Source: JACKFB01 sp041389525 (GTDB taxonomy: Bacteria; Myxococcota_A; UBA9042; PHBI01; JACKFB01). From it: 64,000 bases of DNA. The notes beneath the pieces are model-generated. The model did no database searches and was not told the origin of the DNA. It was given only the letters and a program-made list of their open reading frames with translations. Shown here piece after piece: positions 1 through 9,157 of the stretch. Location of the stretch: assembly GCA_041389525.1 (NCBI GenBank), contig JAWKRR010000032.1, forward strand, positions 1 to 64,000. Direction: 5' to 3'. The position numbers and the translations under genes are program-made. Position 1 is the stretch's first letter. Each line of letters begins with the position of its first letter.

Positions 1-753
1 AAACGCGACGCTGGTGGCGTCGGGCGCTAGGTCGAGGCGCTGGGCCAGCAGCCGCGCGGTCGCGTAGCTCTGGGCGCGGTAGCAGCTGCGGTTCGCCGAC
101 ACGATGGCGGCGCAGCAGTCGGGCGTCGCGAGGCAGTGAGAAGGCCCGAGATCGGTGGCTCGAATCTGGCGCTCCGGCAGGCCGTGAAAGGACATCAGCA
201 CGTGGTCGGGGCGGAACTCGGCGAGGTGCGGGCGGGCGATGGCGGCGGCGGCGTCGAGGAAGCCCGGGTGGTCGTAGAAGTCCGGCACGGTCTGGAGCGG
301 CGGCGTGACCGTCATGGCGCCGGCGAGGGTGTAGAGGCGCTCGAGGGACGAGCCCGTCGAGGAGCTTGCGTACTGCGGGTAGAGCGGGAGCACGACGATG
401 CGGTCGACGCCGGCGCGCTGCAGCGAGTCGAGGGCGGTGTCGAGGCCGGGGTTGCCGTAGCGCATGGCCATGGCGACGTGCCACTGAGGGCCGAGGCGCT
501 CAGCGACGGCGGCGGTGAGGTCCTGGGTGTGGAAGAGGAGCGGCGAGCCGCGGTCGGTCCAGATCTGGCGGTAGGCGGCGGCGCTCTTTTTGGGGCGGAA
601 GGGGAGGATGACGCCGTAGAGGAGGATGGCGCGGGCGATGGGCGCAATGTCGATGACCCGCGGATCGCTGAGGAATTCCCTGAGGTATCGGCGCACCGCG
701 GGCGTCGTGGGGGCGTCAGGGGTGCCGAGATTGACGAGGAGTGCGCCGTGCAT
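1..753 (-). CDS. hemH: Ferrochelatase (partial, C-terminus beyond window)
   Basis: Ferrochelatase inserts ferrous iron into protoporphyrin at the end of heme synthesis. The visible 251 residues begin with the family start (M-H-G-A-L-L-V-N-L-G-T-P) at 753 and contain the segment R-R-Y-L-R-E-F-L-S-D-P. The active-site histidine lies in M-S-F-H-G-L-P-E-R (about residue 190). Directly after it is an extra cysteine-rich stretch, H-C-L-A-T-P-D-C-C followed by N-R-S-C-Y-R-A-Q, giving C-x5-C-C-x9-C. This resembles the internal [2Fe-2S]-binding insert reported for one bacterial ferrochelatase class; cluster binding here is inference. The frame is open at base 1, so the last quarter of the protein, including the conserved glutamate, is not visible. 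It is transcribed divergently from the transporter gene at 841, with an 87 bp gap. Confidence 0.95.
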   Translation of the reverse strand, partial: MHGALLVNLGTPDAPTTPAVRRYLREFLSDPRVIDIAPIARAILLYGVILPFRPKKSAAAYRQIWTDRGSPLLFHTQDLTAAVAERLGPQWHVAMAMRYGNPGLDTALDSLQRAGVDRIVVLPLYPQYASSSTGSSLERLYTLAGAMTVTPPLQTVPDFYDHPGFLDAAAAIARPHLAEFRPDHVLMSFHGLPERQIRATDLGPSHCLATPDCCAAIVSANRSCYRAQSYATARLLAQRLDLAPDATSVAF

Positions 754-840
754 GCGGGCGGACTAGCAGATCGGCGCGCGGCGCGCCACGGTGAGCGGTG
801 GCGGACACGGCGGTCGCGCGGACGGAGCGATTGATACAGC

Positions 841-3603
841 ATGGCGCGGATGGAGTGGCTCCGCACCCTTAGCAAGATACGCAGCGGCGAGCGCCGGGAC
901 GTCGGCTTCGCGTTCGCGATGCTGCTGGCCTTCGTCGCGAGCTATCAGCTGCTCGAGACGGCCCGCGACGCGCTCTTCTTGGCGAGCATCCCCGCGACGC
1001 GCCTGCCCTGGGTGTACCTCGGGATCGCCGTGGTCGCGCTGGGCGTGACGCAGTTTCAGCTGCGCTATGCCCGCGGGGTGCGGCCGCGCGTCGTGCTGGC
1101 GGCGTGGATGGGGCTCGCGGCGACGGTGACCTTCGGGTTTTGGTGGTGGCACGAGGCCCTCGGCACCGGCGGGCTGTACGCCGTGGCCATCTGGAGCGGG
1201 GTCGTCACATCCCTGGTGCTGGTGCACTTGTGGACGCTGCTGGGCGATCTCTTCACGATCAGCCAGGCCAAGCGGCTCTACGGGCTGATCGGCGCCGGCA
1301 GCGTCGTGGGCGCGATCTTGGGCTCGGCCCTGGCCACGTGGCTCGCGACCCGCTGGCCGGCCCAGCTCTTGCTCCTCGCGGCCGCGGTCGGGTTCGCGCT
1401 CACATCGCTGCTGCCGATGGGTTTCCGCGACCCCGGCCCCGTCCAGAACGACGACACCGACAAGGCCGCGGGGGACGGGCCAAGCCTTGGCGCGGCCGCC
1501 CGCCTCGTCGCCGACGACCCCTACGCGCGCCGCCTGCTGGTGCTGCTCTTCAGCGTCTCTGGGACGCTGACGCTCGTCGACTTCCTCTTCAAGAGCATCG
1601 TCGCGGCCGAGGTGCCCGCCGCCGAGCTAGGCGCCTTCTTCGCGAGCGTGGCGCTGGCGTTGAACGTGCTCTCGCTCTTCAGCCAGCTCGTGCTGGTCGG
1701 CTTCTTGCTGCGCCGCTTCGACGTCCACGCGGCCCTCAGCGTGTTGCCGGCGCTGATGGCGCTGGGCGGCGCGGGCGTACTGGTGGTGGGCGGACTGCCG
1801 GCCGCGCTGCTCTTGAAGGGCGCCGACGGCAGCCTGCGTTACTCGCTCCAACGCACCGCGACGGAGCTGCTCTTCGTCCCGCTCCGTGCCGAGGTGCGCG
1901 GCCGCATCAAGGCCTTCGTCGACGTGGTCGGTCAACGCGGCGGGCAGGCGCTCGCCTCGCTGCTGATCCTCGCGCTGGCGGCCGTCGGCGCGCCCCTGAC
2001 GGTGGCCGCCGTGCTGCTCGTAGTGGCGTCGGGCCTGTGGCTGTCGGCGGTCTTCGAGCTGCGCGTCCACTACCTGAACATCTTCCGGCGCCGCCTGCGG
2101 GCGGGCGAGGTCTCGGTCAGCGATTTCCCAGAGCTGGACGTCGCGTCCCTCGAGACGCTCTTCGTCGCGCTCGGGAGCGAGAACCCCAAGGAGGCCGTGG
2201 CGGCGCTGGAGGTGCTCGCGAGCGAGGGGCGGGCGCATCTGGTGCCGACCTTCATCCTCTATCACCCCGCGCCGCCGGTCGTGGAGCGCGCGCTCACCCT
2301 GTTCAGCGAGCAGGGGCGGGCCAGCGCGGTCCCGGCCATCGACCGCCTCTTCAGCCACCCGGAGGCGCGGCTGCGTGCGGCGGCGGTTGGGGCGCGGGCG
2401 GCGCTGGCGCCAGACGCGGCGCTGTTGATCGACCTGTTCGACTCGGACACGTCCCCGGAGGTGCGGGCGGCGGTGGCGGTCAACCTGCTCGTCGAGGGGG
2501 CCATGAGCGAGGAGGAGGCCCGCGGAAACGTCGAGGCCATCCTCGAGATGGGGCCGGATTCGGCGAGGGTGGCGCTCGCGGAGGCCATCGGTCGACGCGC
2601 CGCGGAGGGCTTCGACTCGGTGCTCAAGCGGCTCGCGGACGCGGCGGCGACGGAGGTCCGAGCTGCCGCGATTCGTGCGATGGGAGCTGTCGGTTCGGAG
2701 ATGTTCTTGCCGACGATCATCGCGGCGCTGGGGTCCGAGTCGACTCGCCCGGTGGCCCGCGAGGTGCTCGCGCGGATGGGCCCGGCGGCGTTTCGCGCGC
2801 TCGAGCAGGCGCTCAATGACCGTGAGCTCCCCGAGCTGGTCCGGTGGACGCTGCCGGCGACCCTCGCGGGGCTCAACCCCGGGCGCGCCGCGGCGTTGCT
2901 GCTGGAGCAACTCCCGGAAGAGTCGAGCGGCATGGTGCGGTACCGGATCATCCTGGCGCTTGAGGCGATGACGCTGCGGGACACGTCGCTGCGACTGGAC
3001 CGCGGGCGGCTCGACCAGGCGATCTCGGCGCACGTGGGTCGGGCGTACCGCTACCTCGACCGTCGCCTCAGCCTGGAGCGCGGCGCCGCCCAGAACCCGG
3101 CGCTTCGCACCCCCGGGCATCTGCTGCTGGTCCGGATGCTCGCTGACAAGCAGCACAACGCCGTCGAGCGGCTCTTTCGGCTGCTGGAGCTGCGCCATCG
3201 CCGCGAGCGATTTCTGCCGATCTGGCGCGGTCTGCAGAGCGGGTCGCCCGAGGTGCGCGCGGCCAGTCTGGAGCTGCTCGAGAGCGCGCTGTCCGGCGAG
3301 CTGCGCGGGCCGGTCGTCGCGCTCGTGGACGACTCGCCCGACCGCGAGCGGCTGGAAAACGCGGCTGGGTTTCGGCAGGTGAGCCGTCAGGACTACGAAG
3401 ACGTGCTCGCTGAGCTGCTCGACAGCAGCAGCGACACCGTGCGCGTCGTGACGGCGCACCACGTGGGCGAGCTGCGGCTGCGGCGATTCCGGGCGCGCCT
3501 GATGGAGCTGCGGGAGCGGGGGACGGACCGGGTCGATCTCGAGCTGGCGCTTGAGCGATTGACGGAGGGTGTGCAGGGGCAGGAGGTGGCCGATGCTGGG
3601 TGA
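841..3603 (+). CDS. Npt1/Npt2-type nucleotide transporter fused to HEAT repeats
   Basis: This 920-residue protein has two halves. Residues about 20-415 hold roughly ten to twelve hydrophobic segments and open with a stretch containing L-L-E-T-A-R-D-A-L-F-L, typical of the ATP/ADP translocase-like (Npt1/Npt2) family; a general MFS carrier is the alternative. Residues about 430-900 are soluble helical repeats of HEAT type (for example P-E-V-R-A-A-V-A-V-N-L and T-E-V-R-A-A-A-I-R-A-M-G). The transport substrate cannot be read from sequence. The gene overlaps the cyclic-nucleotide-binding protein at 3593 by 11 bp, so the two are probably coupled and may act together at the membrane. Confidence 0.8.
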   Translation: MARMEWLRTLSKIRSGERRDVGFAFAMLLAFVASYQLLETARDALFLASIPATRLPWVYLGIAVVALGVTQFQLRYARGVRPRVVLAAWMGLAATVTFGFWWWHEALGTGGLYAVAIWSGVVTSLVLVHLWTLLGDLFTISQAKRLYGLIGAGSVVGAILGSALATWLATRWPAQLLLLAAAVGFALTSLLPMGFRDPGPVQNDDTDKAAGDGPSLGAAARLVADDPYARRLLVLLFSVSGTLTLVDFLFKSIVAAEVPAAELGAFFASVALALNVLSLFSQLVLVGFLLRRFDVHAALSVLPALMALGGAGVLVVGGLPAALLLKGADGSLRYSLQRTATELLFVPLRAEVRGRIKAFVDVVGQRGGQALASLLILALAAVGAPLTVAAVLLVVASGLWLSAVFELRVHYLNIFRRRLRAGEVSVSDFPELDVASLETLFVALGSENPKEAVAALEVLASEGRAHLVPTFILYHPAPPVVERALTLFSEQGRASAVPAIDRLFSHPEARLRAAAVGARAALAPDAALLIDLFDSDTSPEVRAAVAVNLLVEGAMSEEEARGNVEAILEMGPDSARVALAEAIGRRAAEGFDSVLKRLADAAATEVRAAAIRAMGAVGSEMFLPTIIAALGSESTRPVAREVLARMGPAAFRALEQALNDRELPELVRWTLPATLAGLNPGRAAALLLEQLPEESSGMVRYRIILALEAMTLRDTSLRLDRGRLDQAISAHVGRAYRYLDRRLSLERGAAQNPALRTPGHLLLVRMLADKQHNAVERLFRLLELRHRRERFLPIWRGLQSGSPEVRAASLELLESALSGELRGPVVALVDDSPDRERLENAAGFRQVSRQDYEDVLAELLDSSSDTVRVVTAHHVGELRLRRFRARLMELRERGTDRVDLELALERLTEGVQGQEVADAG

Positions 3604-4516
3604 GAGCGCCCTGGACCGCGTGCGGGACCGGCTGCTGCTGCTGCGGTCCATGGAGGCGTTTGCGGGCCTCGACGACAGCGGCTACGCGCTGCTCGCGGAG
3701 CACACGCGCGCGCGGTTCTTCAAGAAGGGTGCGCGACTTCTGGAGGCCGGGCAGCCTGTGGAGCGGCTCTACGTCGTGACCTCCGGCGCGGTCCGGATGT
3801 CCTCCGGAGAGCAGATCGCGTCGGGCGCGCTGGAGCCGCGAGGTGTGGGGGTCCTGTCGTTCTACGCGCGGGACCCCCAGGGTGTGGAGGCGGTCGCGCT
3901 CGAAGCGACGCACACGCTGGAGATCCCGGCGCACGTCCTGCTGGGTGCGCTGGAGACGAACTTCTCGCTGGTGCGGAGCGCGCTGCGCGCCCTCGCGACG
4001 CAGCGGGCGGCGAACCGGAATGGGCGGCCGCCGGTGGGGGCTGGCGGCGACGCGGAGGTGGTAGGGAGCCACGGGAGACGGCCGCCGACCCTGGTGGAGC
4101 GCATCCTCGAGCTCCACGACGGGGTGCTATTTCGGCAATGCAACCTGGACGCGGTCATCGAAGCGTGTCGGCAAATGCGCCTCGCGAGGTGGGAGCGCGG
4201 CGAGCGCCTCTGGTCGCGCGGCGAGCGGGCGACGACCTGGGTGCGGTTTGCCGATGGGCAGGTCCTCTGCGACGGCGAGAGAGGGCAGGAGAGCCGGGTG
4301 GGGGCTGGCTTTGCGCTCGGAATCGACGACGCGCTGGGGACCGGCGTCCGGTCCTTTGGCGCGACCGCGCTCACCGAGGTCCACGGCTTCGAGATGAGCA
4401 GCGACGCGTTCCTGATCTTGCTGTCGGCGCACTTCGACGTCGCGCGCGAGCTGCTGGCGCTCTTCGCGAGCGATCTCTTGCGGCAGGGCGAGCCCCCGGC
4501 CCCAGACCAGCCCTGA
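3593..4516 (+). CDS. Cyclic nucleotide-binding domain protein (two cNMP-like domains, no DNA-binding domain)
   Basis: A soluble protein of 307 residues starting at ATG 3593 inside the end of the transporter gene. The first beta-roll domain (about residues 15-140) shows F-A-G-L-D-D-S and E-R-L-Y-V-V-T-S-G-A-V, typical of cNMP-binding folds. A second weaker copy follows (about residues 170-300, with A-R-W-E-R-G-E-R-L-W-S-R-G). No helix-turn-helix is seen, so it is not a CRP-type transcription factor. The overlap with the HEAT-fused transporter suggests it senses a ligand and modulates that transporter, which is inference from context only. A GC-rich 178 bp gap without an obvious gene follows. 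Confidence 0.75.
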   Translation: MLGESALDRVRDRLLLLRSMEAFAGLDDSGYALLAEHTRARFFKKGARLLEAGQPVERLYVVTSGAVRMSSGEQIASGALEPRGVGVLSFYARDPQGVEAVALEATHTLEIPAHVLLGALETNFSLVRSALRALATQRAANRNGRPPVGAGGDAEVVGSHGRRPPTLVERILELHDGVLFRQCNLDAVIEACRQMRLARWERGERLWSRGERATTWVRFADGQVLCDGERGQESRVGAGFALGIDDALGTGVRSFGATALTEVHGFEMSSDAFLILLSAHFDVARELLALFASDLLRQGEPPAPDQP

Positions 4517-4694
4517 GGGCGGCCGCCCCCGGCGCGTCGCTGCCCCCAGCGGCCCGCCGCGGGCGGCCGCGCCGCGGGTGTGCCCGCCGCCCCTTGGGTC
4601 GGAGGCGGCGATGTTGCATCCTCAGCGTGGCGGCGTTCCCTAGCCCGCCCCGGCCCGCGGACCCCGACCTGACGAGGCCAGAGACGATGCGCGC

Positions 4695-5675
4695 ATGACG
4701 ATGCACCCGCCCGAGATCGGCGGCGATTTGACCACCGAGGACGCCGCGCCACCCTGCTTGCACCACGCCGCCGGCGGCGCCTCCGGGTGGCTCAGCGCGG
4801 GCGCGCTCCCCGGCCTCGATGACGCGGAGGGCGCGTCGCTGCCGACCGCGCTCCCGCCGGTGGTCGACGCCCACGTCCACCTCTTTCCCGACGCCCTCTT
4901 CGAGGCGCTGTGGCGCTGGTTCGAGGCCTACGGTTGGCCGGTGCGCTATCGCCTTCAAGCGCCCGAGGTCATTCGCTTTCTGCTCTCGCGCGGCGTGCAG
5001 CACATCGTCGCGCTCCACTATGCGCACAAGCCGGGCATGGCGGCCGCGATGAACGCGTGGATGGCGGCGCTGGTCCGCGAGGAGCCGCGCGTCACCGGCA
5101 CCGCGACCGTGCTGCCCGGCGAGCCCGGCGCCGCGGCCATCCTCGCCGAGGGGTTCGCCGCGGGGCTGCGAGGCGTCAAGCTGCACTGCCACGTCCAGTG
5201 CTTCGCGGCCGACGACGCGCGGATGGCCGAGATCTACGACGCCTGCGTCGCCTACGACCAGCCCCTGGTGATGCACGCCGGCCGCCAACCCGCCAGCCCC
5301 GGCTACCGTTGCGACCCCCTCTCGCTGTGCGGTGCAGAGCGCATCGAGGCGGTGCTGAAGGGCTGGCCTTCCTTGCGCCTCTGCGTGCCCCACCTGGGCG
5401 GCGACGAGTTCGACGCCTACTTCCGCCTGCTCGAGCGCTACGACTCGCTGTGGCTCGACACCACCATGGTGATGGCCGACTACTTCGACGGCGTCGGCCG
5501 CCAGGACCGCTTCATCGACGCTCGCCCCGAGCGGCTGATGTACGGCACCGACTTCCCGAATCTGCCCTACGCGTGGGACCGCGAGATCGTCCGAATCGCG
5601 AGGCGCCATCGGGAGGAATCGCTGATCGCCGTGCTCGGCGAGACCGCGACCGACTTCTTCGGGTTGGGCTCGTGA
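4695..5675 (+). CDS. Amidohydrolase family protein (amidohydrolase 2 type)
   Basis: A 326-residue metal-dependent hydrolase of the TIM-barrel amidohydrolase superfamily. It has the metal-binding V-V-D-A-H-V-H-L-F motif at about residues 55-63, G-V-K-L-H-C-H at about 157-163, a metal or substrate histidine in V-M-H-A-G-R near 193, P-H-L-G-G-D-E at about 233 and the terminal metal-ligand region M-Y-G-T-D-F-P-N-L-P-Y near 282. The substrate is unknown; the family includes decarboxylases and lactonases as well as hydrolases. Its stop overlaps the GTG start of the next gene (GTGA), so both are likely co-translated. Confidence 0.85.
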   Translation: MTMHPPEIGGDLTTEDAAPPCLHHAAGGASGWLSAGALPGLDDAEGASLPTALPPVVDAHVHLFPDALFEALWRWFEAYGWPVRYRLQAPEVIRFLLSRGVQHIVALHYAHKPGMAAAMNAWMAALVREEPRVTGTATVLPGEPGAAAILAEGFAAGLRGVKLHCHVQCFAADDARMAEIYDACVAYDQPLVMHAGRQPASPGYRCDPLSLCGAERIEAVLKGWPSLRLCVPHLGGDEFDAYFRLLERYDSLWLDTTMVMADYFDGVGRQDRFIDARPERLMYGTDFPNLPYAWDREIVRIARRHREESLIAVLGETATDFFGLGS

Positions 5676-6562
5676 GCGCGCCCACGGCCACCACGATGAC
5701 GCTTGAGTGGGCGGGCCTGCGCACCACCGCCACGGTGGCAGGGGAGGGGCCGCTGGTGCTCTTGCTGCACGGCTTTCCCGACACGCGCGGGACCTGGCGC
5801 CACCAGCTCCCGGCGCTGGCGTCGGCCGGGTTTCGCGTCGTCGCGCCCTCCCTGCGCGGCTACGAACCGACGTCGCAGCCGCGCGACCGCGACTACGGCG
5901 TCGCCACCTTGGCCGGCGACGTCCTCGCGTGGATGGACTGCCTGGGTGCCGAGCGCGCGCGGATCGTCGGCCACGACTGGGGGGCAGCCATCGCCTGGGC
6001 CCTGGCCGCCCGCGCCCCCGACCGCATCGAGCGCATCGCCGCCCTCGCCGTGCCGCCGCTGCAGCGTGCCGCCCGCATGGCCGCCCACGCCCCGTCCGCG
6101 CTTCTGCCCTTGTGGTACATGGCGTTTTTCCAGCTGCGCGGCGTCTCCGAGGCCGCCCTCCTCGCCCGCGACGGCGCGCTGGTCCGCTGGCTGTGGCGCC
6201 GCTGGTCCCCCGGCTTCGACGCCGGCGACCCGCACATCCGCGACGTCATCGACGCCCTCGGCCGTCCCGGCGTCGCCACCGCCGCGCTCTCCTACTACCG
6301 CGCCTTCGCCAACCTCGCCTCGCCCGCCTCCCGCGCGACCGCCCGCCTCTTCGCCGCCCAGACCCCCGTCCCGGCCCTCGCCATCGCCGGCGCCCGCGAC
6401 GGCTGCCTGCGCGCGGACCTGCTCCAGCGCGCCGTCGACCTCCGCGACTTCCCCGCCGGCATCCGCACCCTGACCCTCCCCGACGCCGGCCACTTCCTGC
6501 ACCTCGAACAGCCAGCCGCCATCAACGAAATCCTCAGGGATTGGCTGGCTCTTTCCGGGTAG
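5672..6562 (+). CDS. Alpha/beta hydrolase, epoxide hydrolase/haloalkane dehalogenase-like
   Basis: A 296-residue alpha/beta-hydrolase fold protein. It shows the oxyanion-hole H-G-F-P-D-T-R-G-T-W segment and the nucleophile elbow G-H-D-W-G-A with aspartate at residue 102. An Asp nucleophile is characteristic of soluble epoxide hydrolases and haloalkane dehalogenases, whereas esterases use Ser. The catalytic histidine is in D-A-G-H-F-L-H-L-E near the C-terminus. Start choice: GTG 5672 overlaps the preceding stop as GTGA; an ATG at 5696 is the alternative. The pair with the amidohydrolase suggests a small hydrolytic pathway of unknown substrate. Confidence 0.85.
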   Translation: MSAPTATTMTLEWAGLRTTATVAGEGPLVLLLHGFPDTRGTWRHQLPALASAGFRVVAPSLRGYEPTSQPRDRDYGVATLAGDVLAWMDCLGAERARIVGHDWGAAIAWALAARAPDRIERIAALAVPPLQRAARMAAHAPSALLPLWYMAFFQLRGVSEAALLARDGALVRWLWRRWSPGFDAGDPHIRDVIDALGRPGVATAALSYYRAFANLASPASRATARLFAAQTPVPALAIAGARDGCLRADLLQRAVDLRDFPAGIRTLTLPDAGHFLHLEQPAAINEILRDWLALSG

Positions 6563-6606
6563 CCGGCTTGTCAACGCGCCCCGCCCGTGCGAGTCGATCG
6601 ACCTCC

Positions 6607-9108
6607 ATGAGTGCCCATCCACCGCCCACGCCCGCCGGCCGCGCCTTCGAGGCTGCCAGCGCCGCCGCCTCCCTCGGCCTCGCCGGGCTGCTGGTCGCCC
6701 TGGCCGCATCGGGCGTCTCGGTCTTCCTCGGCCACCAAGCCGCCCCCGCCCGCCGCATCGACGACATCGCCCGCGAGCTACAGCGCGACCCGCTGCTGGC
6801 CCTCGGCACCTTCCAGGCCCTGCTCCCGGCCCTCGTCGCGCTCGTCCTCGCCGCCCTCACCCTCGCGGCGCTGGCCCCGGCCCCGGCGCCCGCGCTCGCC
6901 CGCCCGCCCTGGCCGGCCCGCCTCCGCGCCGCCGCCTGGACCCTGCTCCCCCTGGCGCTCCTCCCCGCCGCGCTCTGGTACGACGAGGAGTCCGGCCGCG
7001 CCATCATCGCCGCCGCCCTCGTCGGCCTCTCCGCCTACTTGGCCGCGACCCTCCTCGCCCGCCCCGACGCCCCACCCGCGCCCATCTCACCTCGCGCCGC
7101 CCGCCGCGCCGCCGCCGCCCTCGCCACCCTCGCCGGCCTCTTCCTCTTCGCCGTCGCCACCCAACGCCACCGCGCCCACTGGTCCAGCCTCATCGACCTC
7201 GGCCTCTTCTACGAGCTCTACGACAACCCCGAGGGCCGCCTCCTCTACAGCCCCACCCTCGGCATGAGCTTCCTCGGCGAGCACTTCTCCCCCGTCCTCG
7301 CCCTGCTCTGGCCCATCGTCGCCCTCGCCCGCACCCCCGTCGCGCTCCTCGCCATCCAAGCGGCCACCATCGCCGCCGGCGCCTACCTCCTCTACGAGCT
7401 CGCCGCCCGCCGCACCAAGAGCCACGCCCTCGGCCTCGCCCTCCTGCTCGCCTACGCCCTCTGCCCCTTCGTCCAGCGCGCCGCCTTCTACGACTTCCAC
7501 CTCGACATGCTCGAGCCGCCCCTCATCTTCGGCTTCGTCCTCGCCTGCACCTCCCAGCACCGCCACCGCCACGTCTGGTTGTGGCTCTGCGCCGTCCTGC
7601 TCTGGGCCACCAAAGAGGACACCTTTATCTACACGTCGGTCATGGCCACGGTCTTCCTGGTCGCCGAGGGCCGCCGCCGCGAAGGCGCCGCCATCATCGT
7701 GACCGGCCTCGCCGTCGGCGCCGTCGTCCTCACTCAGGTCCTCCCCGCCCTCCGCGCCCCCTACGACCCCACCCACTTCTCGACGGTCGCCGTCGCCGAG
7801 GGCTACGCGTTCGGCGCCCGCTACTACAACCTCGGCGAGACCCCCGCCGACGGGCTCCAGCTCCTGCTCCTCAACCCCTTCGGCTGGCTCAGCGACGTCT
7901 TCACCGGCGCCGGCCTCTCCTCGGTCCTCGCCCTCATCCTCGTCTTCGGCCCGACCACGCTCACCGCCCGCTGGCGCGCCGTCCTCATCATCCCCGCCTT
8001 CGAGATGCTGCTCGGCGAGCGGATGCGCTCCTTCCCCTTCTATTACGGCGCCGTCGTCATGCCCTTCGCCGCCCTCGCCGCCATCGAGGGCGCCCGCGAG
8101 CTCGCCCTTCGCCGCGACCGCGCCGCCTGCTCGCCCGCCCCCGAGACGCTCCTCGACTTCATCGCCCGCCGCACCACCAGCGCCCGCCTCGCCACAGCGC
8201 TCCTCGTCGGCAGCGCCGCGCTCTGGAGCTTCCACCCCGCCAGCGCCCTCTCCAGCCACAGCGACCACGGCTTCCTCCGCACCGAGCACGAGGCCCGCGC
8301 CGAAGCCCTCCTCGACGCGCTGCCCGCCGACGCCCCCGTCGCCGCCACCGGCTACCTCGCCGTCCAGCTGCAGTCCCGCCACCCCACGACGATGCTCCCC
8401 TACGGCCTCGACGTCGCCGAGCACGTCATCGTCGACCTCCAGCGCCCGCCCTGGCCGCTGACCTACGGCCAGCTCCAGTCCCGCCTCGAGCACCTCGTCG
8501 CCAGCGGCCAGTTCGCCGTGCAGTCCGCCGACCGCGAGACCGGCCTCATCGCGCTGGCCCGCGTCCCCCGCGTCGATCCCGCCAGCGCCCGCCTCGCCGC
8601 CCGCGACCTCCGCCACCTCCTCGCCGCCCCGGTCATGGAGGCCGAGCTCACCGAGGACACCGCCTTCCCCGACCGCCGCGTCGCCGACCCCGACGCCCAA
8701 AACGGCGCGCTGCTGTCTATCGAATCGAGCGACGCCCGCGGTCCCGCCCACGCCTTCTTCGGCCCCTACCTGACCCTGCCGCCGGGCCGCTACCGCGCGA
8801 CCTTCCGCCTCCGCTGGTTCAACGACCTCGGCGCCGAGCTCAACGCCGACCAGCCCCTCGTCGACTTCGACATCCACTCCCGAGGCAGCGCTGCCGCCGC
8901 CGCCCGCCGCCTCACCGCCGCCGACCTGGCCCCCGTCGAGGCTCACTTCGCCGAGCCCACCCTCGACTTCGAGCTCACAGCCCCCCGCCGCGACGTCGAG
9001 CTGCGCGTCTTCTTCCACGACATCGGCCGCCTCGATCTCGACTTCGTCCGCCTCGACCGCCTCGGTGACGTCGTGCGCCCCGCAACGCCCGCGCCGCCGT
9101 CGCCATAG
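6607..9108 (+). CDS. DUF2079 domain membrane protein
   Basis: An 833-residue integral membrane protein starting at ATG 6607. The first 540 residues contain many hydrophobic helices and the DUF2079 pattern: D-L-G-L-F-Y-E-L-Y-D-N, then G-E-H-F-S-P-V-L-A-L-L-W-P, then a Q-A-A-T-I-A-A-G-A-Y-L-L-Y-E-L-A helix and F-Y-D-F-H-L-D-M-L. The family resembles GT-C type glycosyltransferase/mannosyltransferase membrane cores but its reaction is not established. The C-terminal 290 residues are soluble, probably extracytoplasmic, and of no recognised fold. The gene lies 44 bp after the hydrolase and just before the lytic transglycosylase, so a cell-envelope role is plausible. Confidence 0.8.
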   Translation: MSAHPPPTPAGRAFEAASAAASLGLAGLLVALAASGVSVFLGHQAAPARRIDDIARELQRDPLLALGTFQALLPALVALVLAALTLAALAPAPAPALARPPWPARLRAAAWTLLPLALLPAALWYDEESGRAIIAAALVGLSAYLAATLLARPDAPPAPISPRAARRAAAALATLAGLFLFAVATQRHRAHWSSLIDLGLFYELYDNPEGRLLYSPTLGMSFLGEHFSPVLALLWPIVALARTPVALLAIQAATIAAGAYLLYELAARRTKSHALGLALLLAYALCPFVQRAAFYDFHLDMLEPPLIFGFVLACTSQHRHRHVWLWLCAVLLWATKEDTFIYTSVMATVFLVAEGRRREGAAIIVTGLAVGAVVLTQVLPALRAPYDPTHFSTVAVAEGYAFGARYYNLGETPADGLQLLLLNPFGWLSDVFTGAGLSSVLALILVFGPTTLTARWRAVLIIPAFEMLLGERMRSFPFYYGAVVMPFAALAAIEGARELALRRDRAACSPAPETLLDFIARRTTSARLATALLVGSAALWSFHPASALSSHSDHGFLRTEHEARAEALLDALPADAPVAATGYLAVQLQSRHPTTMLPYGLDVAEHVIVDLQRPPWPLTYGQLQSRLEHLVASGQFAVQSADRETGLIALARVPRVDPASARLAARDLRHLLAAPVMEAELTEDTAFPDRRVADPDAQNGALLSIESSDARGPAHAFFGPYLTLPPGRYRATFRLRWFNDLGAELNADQPLVDFDIHSRGSAAAAARRLTAADLAPVEAHFAEPTLDFELTAPRRDVELRVFFHDIGRLDLDFVRLDRLGDVVRPATPAPPSP

Positions 9109-9157
9109 CAGCCCGCGCCGCCGTCCCCATAATTGGTCGCCGCGCCCGGCCTCCGCG

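Noticed and set aside
136..834. Open frame on the plus strand at the left edge
   Set aside because: It is Gly/Arg/Val-rich and antisense to ferrochelatase, whose family motifs are clear on the minus strand.
5707..9108. A single 1,133-residue reading frame covering two genes
   Set aside because: Only the part from ATG 6607 has protein-like composition and DUF2079 features; the upstream part is Arg/Pro-rich shadow of the alpha/beta hydrolase gene in another frame. Many long antisense and shifted frames in this GC-rich window are of the same kind.
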